From Paeniglutamicibacter psychrophenolicus (lineage in GTDB: Bacteria > Actinomycetota > Actinomycetes > Actinomycetales > Micrococcaceae): a stretch of 64,000 nucleotides of DNA. Under the pieces are notes generated by a model. It was not told where the DNA came from, made no database searches, and was given only the letters and a program-made list of their open reading frames with translations. The stretch spans positions 3,762,443 through 3,826,442 of the forward strand of contig NZ_JAGIOE010000001.1 in NCBI RefSeq assembly GCF_017876575.1. Direction: 5' to 3'. The translations under genes and the position numbers were made by a program. Shown here piece by piece: positions 35,709 through 45,431 of the stretch. How positions within the stretch are numbered: position 1 is the stretch's first letter; each line of letters opens with the position of its first letter.

Positions 35709-36524
35709 CTAGCTGAGGTCCCAGAGCATCCTGTAGTACCCGATGCGAGTTGCATCCGGTTCGATCCCGTAGCCGGCATAGACGTGGTCCTCGTACCCGG
35801 ACCCGTAGTTCCAGGCGGTGCTCCAGGCCGCGACGGCAAGGTCCGCCCAGCGGTCGGCCACACCGAGCTCGCCCAGATCCACGTGGGCGTAGAAGTTCCC
35901 GTGCCCGTCCAGCAGCGTGTTCGGCGCGCAGGCGTCGCCGTGGCACACCACCAGGTCCAGGGGCAGCGGAGGGTTGGACAGCAGTTCCCGGGCCTCGCCG
36001 ATGCCCAGGTGCACGCAGTCCCCGCTCCAGTTTTCGGGTCCCTCCCCCGCCGCGATGCGCTGCTCGAAGGCCCGGAGGCGCTCGCCCACCGACCATTCGA
36101 AGGGGCAATCCTGGACCGGCAAGGACTCGTGCAGCTTCCGGAGTCCCGCGCCCAGGGCACGGGCGGCGAGCTCGGGGCGTTTCATCCAGGTCCCGGACAC
36201 CGCGGATTCCCCCGGCAGGGCGGCGGTGAGCAGCCAGCTTCCCGATTCGTCGCTGCCGACCTGGATCACCTCCGGCACGCGGGCATGCTCGGATGCCCAG
36301 CGAAGCCGCAGGGCCTCCGCGGCGAAATCGGGGTCCGCGGTGCCCCTCGGGGCGTACTTGAGGTACCTGTCGGTGGCGGTGCCGGCCCCGATCCGGTAGG
36401 TCGTACCGCCGGCCTGGTTGATCCAGACCGCCTCGCTGTCTTGGTCCCCGGCCATCCGGGAGACGGAGGCGGGAATTGTGCCGGTCTCGGCGGGGATGAA
36501 GGCAAGGGGAGGTCGAAGACTCAT
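35709..36524 (-). CDS. Aminoglycoside phosphotransferase-like kinase (APH family)
   Basis: A 271-residue APH(3')-like kinase. It has the Brenner motif HGDACAPNTLLD and the metal-binding DLGELGVADRWADLA after it, with the N-terminal ATP lobe (YLKYAPRGTADPDF). Chromosomal homologues of this type often do not confer resistance, so the substrate may be another small molecule or sugar. The frame upstream of 36524 is not supported. Confidence 0.85.
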   Translation of the reverse strand: MSLRPPLAFIPAETGTIPASVSRMAGDQDSEAVWINQAGGTTYRIGAGTATDRYLKYAPRGTADPDFAAEALRLRWASEHARVPEVIQVGSDESGSWLLTAALPGESAVSGTWMKRPELAARALGAGLRKLHESLPVQDCPFEWSVGERLRAFEQRIAAGEGPENWSGDCVHLGIGEARELLSNPPLPLDLVVCHGDACAPNTLLDGHGNFYAHVDLGELGVADRWADLAVAAWSTAWNYGSGYEDHVYAGYGIEPDATRIGYYRMLWDLS

Positions 36525-36592
36525 TCTCCCAGCATGCCCGATCCCCGCCCGGCTTCGCGAGCCGAATCCGCCGAAACACAGGCGGGGACGGG

Positions 36593-36625
36593 AAAAGGGT
36601 GAAGCCCGTTGGACTTCACCCTTTT
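36593..36625 (-). terminator. Terminator of the histidine genes
   Basis: A 12-bp stem (36593-36604 with 36614-36625) whose minus-strand side ends in CCCTTTT, 45 bases past the priA stop. Confidence 0.8.
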
Positions 36626-36669
36626 CACTTCACTTGCCGTGCGCCGCCCAGGTGGCCGGCGCCGGAGAC

Positions 36670-37413
36670 CTAGCGGCGGCCTGCCACGTCCAGGGCCTCG
36701 GCCATGGTGAACTTGCCCGCGTACAGGGCCTTGCCCACGATCGCGCCCTCGACGCCGGCCGGGACCAGCCCGCGCAGCACGCGCAGGTCCTCGAGGCTGG
36801 AGATGCCGCCGGAGGCGATGACCGGCTTGGAGGTGCGCTTACACATCTCGGCCAGCAGTTCCACGTTCGGTCCGCGCAGCGTTCCGTCCTTGGTCACGTC
36901 GGTGACCACGTAGCGGGCGCAGCCTGCGTCTTCCAGGCGGGCGAGCACGTCCCAGATGTCGCCGCCTTCCTTGGTCCAGCCGCGGCCCGAAAGCACGGTG
37001 CCGCGCACGTCCAGGCCGACGGCGATCTTGTCGCCGTGGCGGGCAATGGCGCGGGCGGTCCATTCCGGGTTTTCCAGGGCCGCGGTGCCCAGGTTCACGC
37101 GGGTGGCACCGAATTCGAGGGCGCGTTCGAGGGATTCGTCGTCGCGGATGCCGCCGGAGAGCTCGACCTTGATGGTCAGTTCCTTGGCGATGCGGCCCAG
37201 CAGTTCGGTGTTGGCGCCACGGTCGAAGGCAGCATCCAGGTCAACCAGGTGCACCCATTCGGCGCCGGCTTCCTGCCAGGCCAGGGCGTTTTCGAGCGGG
37301 TCGCCGTAGCTGGTCTCGGAGCCGGCCTCGCCCTGGACCAGGCGCACGGCCTGGCCGTTCACCACGTCGACGGCGGGCAGCAGCTCAAGGATGTTGTTTT
37401 GGTTCTCGGACAT
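36670..37413 (-). CDS. priA: Bifunctional HisA/TrpF isomerase PriA
   Basis: A 247-residue (beta/alpha)8 isomerase. In actinobacteria, PriA catalyses both the HisA step (ProFAR isomerisation) and the TrpF step, since a separate trpF is usually absent. Catalytic Asp in [14 protein letters not shown] (barrel start) and Asp in [15 protein letters not shown] are visible, with phosphate loops GGI and GKALYAGKF. It lies at the end of the hisC-B-H gene set. The dual role is from the family in actinobacteria and is not proved here. Confidence 0.92.
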   Translation of the reverse strand: MSENQNNILELLPAVDVVNGQAVRLVQGEAGSETSYGDPLENALAWQEAGAEWVHLVDLDAAFDRGANTELLGRIAKELTIKVELSGGIRDDESLERALEFGATRVNLGTAALENPEWTARAIARHGDKIAVGLDVRGTVLSGRGWTKEGGDIWDVLARLEDAGCARYVVTDVTKDGTLRGPNVELLAEMCKRTSKPVIASGGISSLEDLRVLRGLVPAGVEGAIVGKALYAGKFTMAEALDVAGRR

Positions 37414-37481
37414 GTTCGATCCTTAGGTTCGGTGTCGGCGGTGCCGGGGCAGGGGTGCGGTGCCGGCAGGTGGGCCGTTGG

Positions 37482-37640
37482 CTAAAGCAGGGTGAGGCGG
37501 TAGGCGGCGAAGAGCGAAAGCCCGGCCAGCGCCCAGACCGCGATGATCCAGGAGAGGTGCGCACGTTGCTGGCGCAGGGAGAGCGCGCCGCCGGCGAGGA
37601 TCCCGGCGACGCCCATGAGTACAACTGACCAGATGAGCAT
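37482..37640 (-). CDS. Small two-helix membrane protein between hisH and priA
   Basis: A 52-residue protein (MLIWSVVLMGVAGILAGGAL at the start, then LRQQRAHLSWIIAVWALAGLSLFAAYRLTLL). Two hydrophobic helices are joined by a short basic loop. The start ATG lies three bases after the hisH stop, so it is translated with it. The position is conserved in relatives as far as I recall, but no function is known. Confidence 0.75.
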   Translation of the reverse strand: MLIWSVVLMGVAGILAGGALSLRQQRAHLSWIIAVWALAGLSLFAAYRLTLL

Positions 37641-37643
37641 GGT

Positions 37644-38279
37644 CTACAGGCTCTCCAACCAGTTGCGCAGCAATCTTGCCCCGGCTTCCCCGGACTTCTC
37701 CGGGTGGAATTGCAGGGCGCACAGCGGCCCGTTTTCGATGCCGGCGATGAAGGGGACCCCGTGTTCGGCCCAGGTGACCTGCGGCGGGGTCATCTTGGGC
37801 TGGGCGACCTCGAAGTTCCATTCCTGCACCGCGTAGGAGTGCACGAAGTAGAAGCGTTCGTTTTCGATCCCGGCGAACAGCTTGCTGCCGGCCGGAGGGG
37901 TGACGGTGTTCCATCCCATGTGCGGGATGACCGGGGCCTTGAGCAGCTCCACGGTGCCGGGCCATTCGCCCAATCCGGGGGTGCGGATCCCGTGCTCAAC
38001 GCCCTCGTCGAAGAAGACCTGGTGTCCGACGCAGACACCGAGCACCGGCCGGCCGCCGGCAATGCGCCGTCCGATCCAGCGGATCGCACCGACGTCCTTG
38101 AGCGCCTGCATGACCGCGGCAAACGCGCCGACGCCTGGAACGAAAAGCCCGTCGCATTCGAGGATGTCCTCGGGCTTGGCCGAGAGCTTGACCTGCGCTC
38201 CGGCAGCCTCAAGTGCCCGGACGGCGGAACGGACATTGCCGGACCCGTAGTCCAGGACCGTGACGGTCTTGGCCGCCAT
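37644..38279 (-). CDS. hisH: Imidazole glycerol phosphate synthase, glutaminase subunit
   Basis: A 211-residue class I glutamine amidotransferase. The nucleophile Cys is in [11 protein letters not shown] and the His/Glu pair in QFHPEKSG. It provides ammonia to HisF (not in this window) for imidazole glycerol phosphate formation. It directly follows hisB with no gap. Confidence 0.96.
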   Translation of the reverse strand: MAAKTVTVLDYGSGNVRSAVRALEAAGAQVKLSAKPEDILECDGLFVPGVGAFAAVMQALKDVGAIRWIGRRIAGGRPVLGVCVGHQVFFDEGVEHGIRTPGLGEWPGTVELLKAPVIPHMGWNTVTPPAGSKLFAGIENERFYFVHSYAVQEWNFEVAQPKMTPPQVTWAEHGVPFIAGIENGPLCALQFHPEKSGEAGARLLRNWLESL

Positions 38280-38900
38280 CTACAGCGCACCCTTGGTGGA
38301 CGGGATGGCGTCGCCGATGCGGGGGTCGATTTCCACGGCCTCGCGCAGCGCGCGGGCCAGGGCCTTGAACTGGGCCTCGACGATGTGGTGCGGGTCGCGG
38401 CCCGAGATGACCTCGATGTGGGCGCAGATCTGCGCGTGGAAGGTCAGCGACTCGAACACGTGGCGGGTCATCGAACCGGTGAAGTGCCCACCGATCAGGT
38501 GGTATTCCTGGCCGGCCGGCTCGCCGCCGTGGACCAGGTAGGGGCGCCCGGAGATGTCGACCACGGCGCGGGCCAGGGCCTCGTCCAGCGGCGCGTAGGC
38601 GGTGCCGAAGCGGCGGATGCCTGCCTTGCTGCCCAGCGCGGTGCGCAGCACCTCGCCGATGGTGATCGCGGTGTCCTCGACGGTGTGGTGCACATCGATG
38701 TCGATGTCGCCGGTGGCACGCACGGTGAGGTCGATGAGCGAATGCTTCGACAGTGCCGTCAGCATGTGGTCGTAGAACGGTACGCCGGTGCTGATTTCGG
38801 AGCGGCCGGTGCCGTCCAGATCGAGTTCGACAAAGACGGAGGACTCGCTGGTGATGCGTTCGAGGCGAGCGCGACGACCCGTGAGTTTTTCGGCAGACAT
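38280..38900 (-). CDS. hisB: Imidazoleglycerol-phosphate dehydratase
   Basis: A 206-residue HisB of the monofunctional type. It has the [11 protein letters not shown] and [12 protein letters not shown] motifs, whose His/Glu residues bind two Mn ions, repeated later as [16 protein letters not shown] and [18 protein letters not shown]. The start at 38900 ([17 protein letters not shown]) is preferred over the ATG at 38906. About 115 bases separate it from hisC. Confidence 0.95.
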   Translation of the reverse strand: MSAEKLTGRRARLERITSESSVFVELDLDGTGRSEISTGVPFYDHMLTALSKHSLIDLTVRATGDIDIDVHHTVEDTAITIGEVLRTALGSKAGIRRFGTAYAPLDEALARAVVDISGRPYLVHGGEPAGQEYHLIGGHFTGSMTRHVFESLTFHAQICAHIEVISGRDPHHIVEAQFKALARALREAVEIDPRIGDAIPSTKGAL

Positions 38901-39015
38901 GCACATTCCTTTAGATCAGGCGGTGAGACGAGGATGTGGGGCGGCGGAACACCGATGCACTATCGGAAGAAGGGCCAAGGCCCGTCGTCCGGCACCATTG
39001 CCACCTACCCCAAGT

Positions 39016-40137
39016 TTAGCTTGAGAGCGTGTGAGGACCCTGATCGAGCAGTTCCTCGAGGCGGACAAGGAAGGCGGTGGTTTCGTCCTCGGTGCCCGCG
39101 GTGACCCGCAGGTGGCCGGGAATCCCCACGTCGCGGATGATCACCCCGGCCTCGAGCAGCCCGTTCCAGATGGCCTTGGTGTCCTTGACTCCCCCGAAGA
39201 ACACGAAGTTGGAATCGCTGGAGGCGGGGTGCAGCCCCATCCGGGTGAGCTCGTTGACGATGCGGTCTCGCTGGACCTTGATGGCCTCCACGTTGGCCAG
39301 CAGGATGTCCGCGTGCTTGAGTGCGGCATTCGCCGTTGCCTGCGTGACAGCCGAGAGGTGGTACGGCAGCCGCACCAGGCGGATCGCGTCGGCGACCTCC
39401 GGAGCTGCGGCCAGGTAGCCGAGACGGGCGCCGGCCAGGGCGAACGCCTTGGACATGGTCCGCGAAACGATGAGGCGTTCGCGGCCCGGCAGCAGGGAAA
39501 GCGCCGAAAGCGTCCCGGTGTGGGCGAATTCCGCGTACGCCTCGTCGACGATCACGATGGCGTTGCTGGCCTTGCCCGCCTCGTAGACGGCCTCGACGAC
39601 ATCCAGGCCCAGCGCGGTGCCGGTCGGGTTGTTCGGCGAGCACAGGATGACAATGTTCGGCGCGGCCTCGCGGACCTGCGCCGCGGCGTCGATGGCCGAA
39701 AGCCCGTAGTCCGCCGAGCGGACGCCGGCCAGGTAGGTGGTGTCGGTCCCGGAGGCCAGCAGCGGGTACATCGAGTAGGTGGGAGGGAAACCCATCACCG
39801 TGCGCCCGGGCCCGCCGAAGGCCTGCAGGATCTGCTGGAGGACCTCGTTGGATCCGTTGGCCGCCCAGACGTTGTCGGCGTCCAGTCCGTGGCCCAGGTA
39901 GGCGGCGAGGCGTTCGCGCAATTCGGTGAACTCGCGGTCCGGGTAGCGGTTCAGTCCCACGGCTGCTGCGGAGACTTCTTCGACGATGGCCCGGTGCACT
40001 TCCGCGGGAAGCGGATGGGTGTTTTCGTTGACGTTCAACTGGATGGGTACGTCGATTTGGGGTGCGCCGTAAGGTTCAAGACCTTGAAGATTCTCTCGCA
40101 GGGGCAGATTTGCCAGGCGATTTAGCCGTTCATTCAC
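39016..40137 (-). CDS. hisC: Histidinol-phosphate aminotransferase
   Basis: A 373-residue class I PLP aminotransferase. The Schiff-base lysine is in SRTMSKAFALAGARLG; the substrate/PLP motifs NPNNPTG-like (SPNNPTGTAL) and the Asp-Glu-Ala-Tyr (VIVDEAYAEF) are present. It converts imidazole acetol phosphate to histidinol phosphate. First gene of the local histidine set. Confidence 0.95.
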   Translation of the reverse strand: MNERLNRLANLPLRENLQGLEPYGAPQIDVPIQLNVNENTHPLPAEVHRAIVEEVSAAAVGLNRYPDREFTELRERLAAYLGHGLDADNVWAANGSNEVLQQILQAFGGPGRTVMGFPPTYSMYPLLASGTDTTYLAGVRSADYGLSAIDAAAQVREAAPNIVILCSPNNPTGTALGLDVVEAVYEAGKASNAIVIVDEAYAEFAHTGTLSALSLLPGRERLIVSRTMSKAFALAGARLGYLAAAPEVADAIRLVRLPYHLSAVTQATANAALKHADILLANVEAIKVQRDRIVNELTRMGLHPASSDSNFVFFGGVKDTKAIWNGLLEAGVIIRDVGIPGHLRVTAGTEDETTAFLVRLEELLDQGPHTLSS

Positions 40138-40253
40138 GGCTCAAGTCTACGGCGGCGGCGCGGTGACCTTGGAATCTTCACCGGTGCCACGGGTAATAAA
40201 CGGTTAGCAATGATCGGGCGCGGCATCGATCTGCGCGCCCAAGGGCATTGGCC

Positions 40254-40658
40254 CTAGCTTCCGGTGGGGACGAAGAGTTCGGCACCCGGGTGCAGCACGG
40301 AGCTGTTGAGGTTGTTCATGTCGCCGATCCGCCGAACGGCTTCGCGGGGCTCGAGCTGCGGGGCGAACTCCCGGGCAATCCCCCACAAGGTGTCGCCCTC
40401 GATGACGGTGACGGTGACGGCCTCCACGCCCAGCGGGGTGTCGTCCGAGGCGTTGGCCGGGGACTGGAACAGGCCCAGGAGCATGAGCACCGCCGCGCTG
40501 ACCAGGAAGATGGGAAGTGCAATCAGCACGAATTTTCCGCGGCGCGTGAGTCGCAGGGGCGCCAGCGCGGGCTGCGAAGCCAGTGCGGATTGCGGCGCCG
40601 GGGTGTAGTCCTCGGATATTACAAGGTGGAGCGGGGCCGAGAAAGCAGTGTTTGCCAT
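40254..40658 (-). CDS. LysM-domain membrane protein
   Basis: A 134-residue protein: a cytoplasmic N-terminus, one membrane helix at about 42-63 (FVLIALPIFLVSAAVLMLLG) and an extracellular LysM domain (VTVIEGDTLWGIAREFAPQ... to LHPGAELFVPTG) that should bind peptidoglycan. It is divergent from lexA, and an SOS box lies between them at 40741-40756. Such small LysM proteins next to lexA can be SOS-induced cell-division inhibitors (for example ChiZ of mycobacteria, DivS of corynebacteria), and this is the likeliest role here. Confidence 0.85.
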   Translation of the reverse strand: MANTAFSAPLHLVISEDYTPAPQSALASQPALAPLRLTRRGKFVLIALPIFLVSAAVLMLLGLFQSPANASDDTPLGVEAVTVTVIEGDTLWGIAREFAPQLEPREAVRRIGDMNNLNSSVLHPGAELFVPTGS

Positions 40659-40740
40659 GTCTTTGCCTTTCCTCTGTATTCATTTGCCGGACAGGCCCGG
40701 TGGCCCATTCGAACAGATGACGGTTATTCGAACGCATCTT

Positions 40741-40756
40741 TCGAACGTGTGTTCGT
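40741..40756. promoter_or_regulatory. SOS box between the LysM gene and lexA
   Basis: TCGAACGTGTGTTCGT contains CGAAC-N4-GTTCG, the perfect actinobacterial LexA site. Additional half-sites (TTCGAAC at 40712-40732 and 40806-40815) are scattered around it. It can control both divergent genes. Confidence 0.9.
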
Positions 40757-40942
40757 AGTGCGCATCTTATTTCTAGCACCTTTGGACGACACGTGTCCAG
40801 ATCAGTTCGAACAAATCTTTGAAAGTAGTGTCTTTGTCTACTAAGATGGGGGTTGTGGAGCGATGTATTGACTACATCAGTCCACACCGACAATTTGCGG
40901 CACGCGCGGGCAACCGGCGACGATCGGGATGAGGCACTGACA

Positions 40943-41662
40943 ATGACTACCGAACAACGAACCCCTCGACGCGACGCGAAGAGCCTGACCATCCGTCAGA
41001 AGAAGGTTCTTGAGACCATCCAGCGGTCCGTGAGCACCAATGGCTACCCGCCATCGATGCGGGAAATCGGGGACGCCGTGGGACTGGCGAGCCTTTCAAG
41101 CGTGACCCACCAGCTCAGCCAGCTCGAGAAGCTCGGCTACATCCGCCGGGACCCGCGCCGTCCGCGGGCCATGGAGATCCTGCTTCCCCTGCAGCTCAAG
41201 AGCGAGAGCAAGCTCGAAGTGGTGGAGGGCCAGGCAGACCTGAAGGCTGCCAACGGGATGAGCGTCTCGGAGCTGACCACCTCCGCGGACACCGCCATGG
41301 TGCCCCTGGTGGGGCGCATTGCCGCCGGCGGTCCGATCCTGGCCGACCAGGCGGTCGAGGACGTCTTCGCCCTGCCGCGCCAACTGGTGGGACACGGCGA
41401 GCTCTTCATGCTGAAGGTCAGCGGGGACTCGATGATCGACGCCGCCATTTGCGACGGCGACTGGGTGGTGGTCCGCCGCCAGCAGACCGCCAACAACGGC
41501 GACATCGTCGCGGCCCTGCTCGAGGACGAAGCCACGGTGAAGACCTTCCGGCAGCGCGACGGGCACACCTGGCTGCTGCCGCAGAACTCCCGCTACGAAC
41601 CCATCCTCGGTGACGCCGCAACCGTCATGGGCAAGGTCGTATCGGTCATGCGTTCGGTCTAG
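40943..41662 (+). CDS. lexA: SOS-response repressor LexA
   Basis: A 239-residue repressor-protease. The winged helix covers about 15-80 ([29 protein letters not shown]). The self-cleavage site is A128-G129 (GRIAAGGP), and the catalytic dyad is S163 (SGDSM) and K200 (EATVKTF). It represses SOS genes and is cleaved when RecA is active. The start at 40943 (MTTEQ) is favoured over the upstream GTG at 40853, although its ribosome-binding site (GAGG) is only fair. Confidence 0.96.
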   Translation: MTTEQRTPRRDAKSLTIRQKKVLETIQRSVSTNGYPPSMREIGDAVGLASLSSVTHQLSQLEKLGYIRRDPRRPRAMEILLPLQLKSESKLEVVEGQADLKAANGMSVSELTTSADTAMVPLVGRIAAGGPILADQAVEDVFALPRQLVGHGELFMLKVSGDSMIDAAICDGDWVVVRRQQTANNGDIVAALLEDEATVKTFRQRDGHTWLLPQNSRYEPILGDAATVMGKVVSVMRSV

Positions 41663-41687
41663 GCCCGCACCAACACACATCCCCCGC

Positions 41688-41729
41688 AAACACCTGAGGA
41701 CCGGTCAAATGACCGGTCCTCAGGTGTTT
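41688..41729. terminator. Bidirectional terminator after lexA
   Basis: A perfect 20-bp stem (41688-41707 with 41710-41729) with a 2-base loop. It lies between lexA and the convergent helicase gene and has AAA/TTT at its base. Confidence 0.9.
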
Positions 41730-41755
41730 CCCGTGATCCCACGGGCCAGGATTTT

Positions 41756-43762
41756 CTAGCCTTCGCTCAGGCGCTCGAGCGCGGAAATCACCGTCGCCTT
41801 GTCGGGCGTGGCCCACAGGGGTGGCAGCGAGGCACGCAGGAACGTGCCGTAGCGCTCGGTGGCCAGGCGCGAGTCCAGCACTGCCACCACGCCCTTGTCG
41901 TTGACCGAACGGATCAGTCGACCCGCGCCCTGGGCCAGGCGCACCGCGGCGTGGCTCGCGGCCACTGCCATGAAGCCGTTGCCGCCGTGCTTGGCCACGT
42001 CGCGGCTGCGGGCCGAGGACAGCGGGTCATCGGGCCGCGGGAACGGGATCTTGTCGATGATGACCAGCCGGCAGGCGTTGCCCGGCACGTCCACGCCCTG
42101 CCAGAGCGTCATCGTGCCAAAGAGGCAGGTGTCGGGTTCGGCGGAGAACTGGTCCACCAGGGCCTTCATGCTGGATTCGCCCTGGCACAGGATCGGGATG
42201 TCCAGGCGTGCCCGCAGGATCTCCGCGGCTTCCTCCGCGGCGCGGCGCGAGGTGAACAGCGCCAGCGCCCCGCCACCGGAGGCCTTGATCAGGTCCTCGA
42301 TCTCGGACAGGGTTTCCTGGGACATCTGGCGCCCGGGCTTGGGCAGGTGCTTGGCAACGTACAAGATGCCTTGCCTGGGATAGTCGAAGGGGCTTCCCAC
42401 GTCCACACCGTTCCAGGTCGGCGCCCCCTCGCCCACGAGCCCGAGGGTGCCCGCCACGGGTTCGAAGGCGGCACCGATGGCCAGGGTTGCGCTGGTGAGG
42501 ATCACCGTGCGGCCGTCAAAGAGCCCCTCGCGCAACTTGCCGGCGACCGAGAGCGGGGCGACATTCAGCGTCGGCTGGCTGGACTCGTCGGGTTGGACGT
42601 AGCCCTCCCCCGGGCTGAAGTGCCCGGGGCGCGAGGCCCAGATGACTTCCCGCTCCTCGGTCATTTCAAGCATCTTGCTGCACTGCTCCACCAGGTACAT
42701 GACCTGCGAGCGGGCCATCTGGCGTCCGCCGTCGGCGGGGGCGTTGGCCTCGGGCTTTGAATCGGACAGCACCACGCGTGCTGCCTCGGCGATCTGGTTG
42801 ATCGCCGCCTGCTGGTCCTCGTTCAACCCGCGGGCCATGAGCCCGGTGGGGACGCCCTCCAGGGCGCGCTGCAGCGCCTTGGCACCCTGGTTCAGCGAGT
42901 CAACGCTGACCGAGCAGTGCTTGCGCGCCGCCGAGGCGGCGGTCTGGACCATGGCCACCGACAGGGGCCGGGTCACCGAGGAGGTCACGCGGTCCTGCAG
43001 CTCGTGGGCCTCGTCGATGATGACGGTGTCGAAGTCCGGCAGCACGGCCAGTCCCTCGAAGGCCGAGACGGCCAGCATCGCATGGTTGGTGATCACGACG
43101 TCGGCGTTGGCCGCGCGGGCACGGGCCAGTTCGCTGAAGCATTCGGAGGCCATGGGGCATTTTTGGGATCCCAGGCAGTCCATCGCGCTGACCGAAACCT
43201 GGCGCCAGGCCTTGTCGCTGACACCCGGGGTGATGTCGTCGCGGTCCCCGGTGTCGGTCTGCTCGGCCCATTGCCGCAGCCGCACCACTTCCTTGCCCAG
43301 CGCCGAGCCGGGCCCGTCCGCGGAACCACCCAGTGCGGGGGTGCCGGAATCCATCGAAAACAGGGCACCCTCGTCGTCATCGGGGTAGCCGCCGCCGAGC
43401 TTGTACTGGCACACGTAGTTGGAGCGTCCCTTGACCAGGGCCACGTCCATCTCGCGCGGCAACTTGCCCTTCAGCGAGGACAGCAGGCGCGGAACGTCCC
43501 GGCCGACGATCTGGGCCTGGAGCGCCAGGGTTGCGGTGGAAATCACCACCGGCTTTTCCGATTCCAGCGCGTGGGCCAGCGCCGGGACCAGGTAGGCCAT
43601 GGACTTGCCGGTTCCGGTTCCCGCCTGCACCAGCAGGTGCTCGCCGGTTTCCATGGCCCGCACGACCTGGCGTGTCATTTCGTGTTGGCCCGGCCGGCTT
43701 TGTCCGCCCATGCTGGACACTGCTTCGTCCAATAGGGCGATGACATCTGATTCCTCAGCCAT
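41756..43762 (-). CDS. DinG/XPD-like ATP-dependent DNA helicase
   Basis: A 668-residue superfamily 2 helicase. Walker A is AGTGTGKS (47-54) and the DEAH box is at about 250-253. Four cysteines (C118, C196, C202, C208) in NYVCQYKL, DCLGSQKC and ECF form the iron-sulphur cluster of the XPD/DinG family. The C-terminal part holds motifs V and VI (QGAGRLIRS). It is related to E. coli DinG and YoaA; the place next to lexA fits a DNA-repair role. It overlaps the end of hflX by eight bases. Confidence 0.92.
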   Translation of the reverse strand: MAEESDVIALLDEAVSSMGGQSRPGQHEMTRQVVRAMETGEHLLVQAGTGTGKSMAYLVPALAHALESEKPVVISTATLALQAQIVGRDVPRLLSSLKGKLPREMDVALVKGRSNYVCQYKLGGGYPDDDEGALFSMDSGTPALGGSADGPGSALGKEVVRLRQWAEQTDTGDRDDITPGVSDKAWRQVSVSAMDCLGSQKCPMASECFSELARARAANADVVITNHAMLAVSAFEGLAVLPDFDTVIIDEAHELQDRVTSSVTRPLSVAMVQTAASAARKHCSVSVDSLNQGAKALQRALEGVPTGLMARGLNEDQQAAINQIAEAARVVLSDSKPEANAPADGGRQMARSQVMYLVEQCSKMLEMTEEREVIWASRPGHFSPGEGYVQPDESSQPTLNVAPLSVAGKLREGLFDGRTVILTSATLAIGAAFEPVAGTLGLVGEGAPTWNGVDVGSPFDYPRQGILYVAKHLPKPGRQMSQETLSEIEDLIKASGGGALALFTSRRAAEEAAEILRARLDIPILCQGESSMKALVDQFSAEPDTCLFGTMTLWQGVDVPGNACRLVIIDKIPFPRPDDPLSSARSRDVAKHGGNGFMAVAASHAAVRLAQGAGRLIRSVNDKGVVAVLDSRLATERYGTFLRASLPPLWATPDKATVISALERLSEG

Positions 43763-45431
43763 GAATACTAAATTGCTCCACTTCTGCGGCCATGCTTTCG
43801 CGGACCTTGACCATCATGCGTGTTCCCGTTTCGGTGTGTTCGACGGCCAGGATCTCGGCCTCGGCGCCGTGGAGCTTGTTGACCACGTCGCCTCGATCAT
43901 AGGGAATCATCAATTCTAGTTGGACATCGGGGCGGGGAATTGCCGCACTGATTTTCGCGAGCAGTTCCTCGATGCCCTCGCCGGTGCGTGCCGAGACGAT
44001 GACGTGGTTCGGTTCGTGCTGGCGCAGGCGTTCGACGACAAACGGGTCTGCCACATCCGCCTTGTTCAGCACGATGATTTCCGGGATGCCGCGCGCGTTC
44101 ACGTCGTTGAACACCTCGCGCACCGCCTGGATCTGTCCTTCCGGGTCAGGGTGCGCGGCGTCGACCACGTGCAGGATCAGGTTGGCGTCGGCCACTTCCT
44201 CCAGCGTGGAGCGGAAGGCCTCGACCAGTTGGGTGGGCAGCGACTTCACGAAGCCGACGGTGTCCACCAGCGTGTAGGTCAGCCCGTCGCTGGTTTCGGC
44301 CTGGCGGACCGTGGGATCCAGCGTCGCGAACAGCGCGTTTTCGACCAGGACACCGGCATGGGTGAGCCGGTTGAGGAGCGAGGACTTCCCTGCGTTGGTA
44401 TAGCCGGCGATGGCCACCGAGGGCACGGCGTTGCGCTTGCGGTTGGCGCGCTTGGCCTCGCGGGCCGGGAGCATCCCCTTGATTTCCTTGCGGAGCTTGG
44501 CCATGCGGTCGCGAATGCGTCGGCGGTCCAATTCGATCTTGGTTTCGCCGGGGCCGCGGGAGCCGATGCCGCCGCCGGCGGTGCCGACCCGGCCACCGGC
44601 CTGGCGGGACATCGATTCGCCCCAGCCGCGCAGGCGCGGAAGCAGGTATTCGAGCTGGGCCAGTTCCACCTGGGCGCGGCCCTCGTGGCTCTTGGCGTGC
44701 TGCGCGAAGATGTCCAGGATCAGCGCCGTGCGGTCGATGACCTTGACCTTGACGACGTCCTCGAGGGCGCGTCGCTGGGAGGGCGCGAGCTCGGAGTCGA
44801 TGATGACGGTGTCGGCGCCGGTTGCCGCGACGATTTCACGCAGTTCCACGGCCTTGCCCGACCCGAGGTAGGTCGCGGCGTCGGGTTTTGCGCGGCGCTG
44901 GACCATGCCGTCGAGCACTTCGGAGCCCGCGGTTTCGGCCAGGGCGGCCAGCTCCCGCAGGGAGTTCTCCGCGTCTTCGGCGGTGCCTTCGTTCCAGATG
45001 CCGGCCAGGACCACGCGTTCGAGGCGCAGCTGCCGGTTTTCGACCTCGGTGACGTCCTCGAGCTCGGTGGACAGGCTTGCCGCCCGGCGCAGGCCGCGGC
45101 GTGCGTCGAGCTCTTCCTGGTCGCCGTCGAACGAGGTGTGCTCGCCAGCTTGCTTGCTCAGGGCCTGGGCGCGTCCGGCGAGGATGTTCTCTTCCTCCGG
45201 GGCACCGAAGTGCGTGCTTTTGCTGGCTGTGGCGGCGTCGCTGGCAAGGATTCGTTCGATGGCGGCTTGGAGCTGGGCCTCGTCCATGTCGCTGTCCTGC
45301 GGGCCGGAAGGCTGTGGATTGGTCATGTTCCCCTTTGCTTGCTGTATTCCAGAATAGTGCCCCGCACCGACAGAAGCGCCTTCGTGCGTGGATTGGTTGT
45401 CTTGGGTGTGGCGATTGTCTGACTTATGCAT
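43755..45431 (-). CDS. hflX: GTPase HflX
   Basis: A 558-residue ribosome-associated GTPase. The N-terminal HflX domain includes GSGKAVELREIVAATGADTVI. The G domain follows with G1 GYTNAGKSSLLNR (about 343-355), G3 DTVGF and G4 NKAD. HflX splits stalled 70S ribosomes, for example under heat or antibiotic stress. The start at 45431 is chosen for its AAGGAG site five bases upstream; an alternative ATG at 45326 would remove 35 residues. Confidence 0.92.
   Translation of the reverse strand: MHKSDNRHTQDNQSTHEGASVGAGHYSGIQQAKGNMTNPQPSGPQDSDMDEAQLQAAIERILASDAATASKSTHFGAPEEENILAGRAQALSKQAGEHTSFDGDQEELDARRGLRRAASLSTELEDVTEVENRQLRLERVVLAGIWNEGTAEDAENSLRELAALAETAGSEVLDGMVQRRAKPDAATYLGSGKAVELREIVAATGADTVIIDSELAPSQRRALEDVVKVKVIDRTALILDIFAQHAKSHEGRAQVELAQLEYLLPRLRGWGESMSRQAGGRVGTAGGGIGSRGPGETKIELDRRRIRDRMAKLRKEIKGMLPAREAKRANRKRNAVPSVAIAGYTNAGKSSLLNRLTHAGVLVENALFATLDPTVRQAETSDGLTYTLVDTVGFVKSLPTQLVEAFRSTLEEVADANLILHVVDAAHPDPEGQIQAVREVFNDVNARGIPEIIVLNKADVADPFVVERLRQHEPNHVIVSARTGEGIEELLAKISAAIPRPDVQLELMIPYDRGDVVNKLHGAEAEILAVEHTETGTRMMVKVRESMAAEVEQFSIHG

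Noticed and set aside
35709-36524. Calling the APH-like kinase an aminoglycoside resistance gene
   Set aside because: The kinase motifs are generic to the family; chromosomal homologues are mostly of unknown substrate, so resistance is not supported.
40853-40942. Upstream GTG start for LexA, adding 30 residues
   Set aside because: The added residues are not LexA-like; MTTEQ at 40943 is more plausible, though its ribosome-binding site is only moderate.
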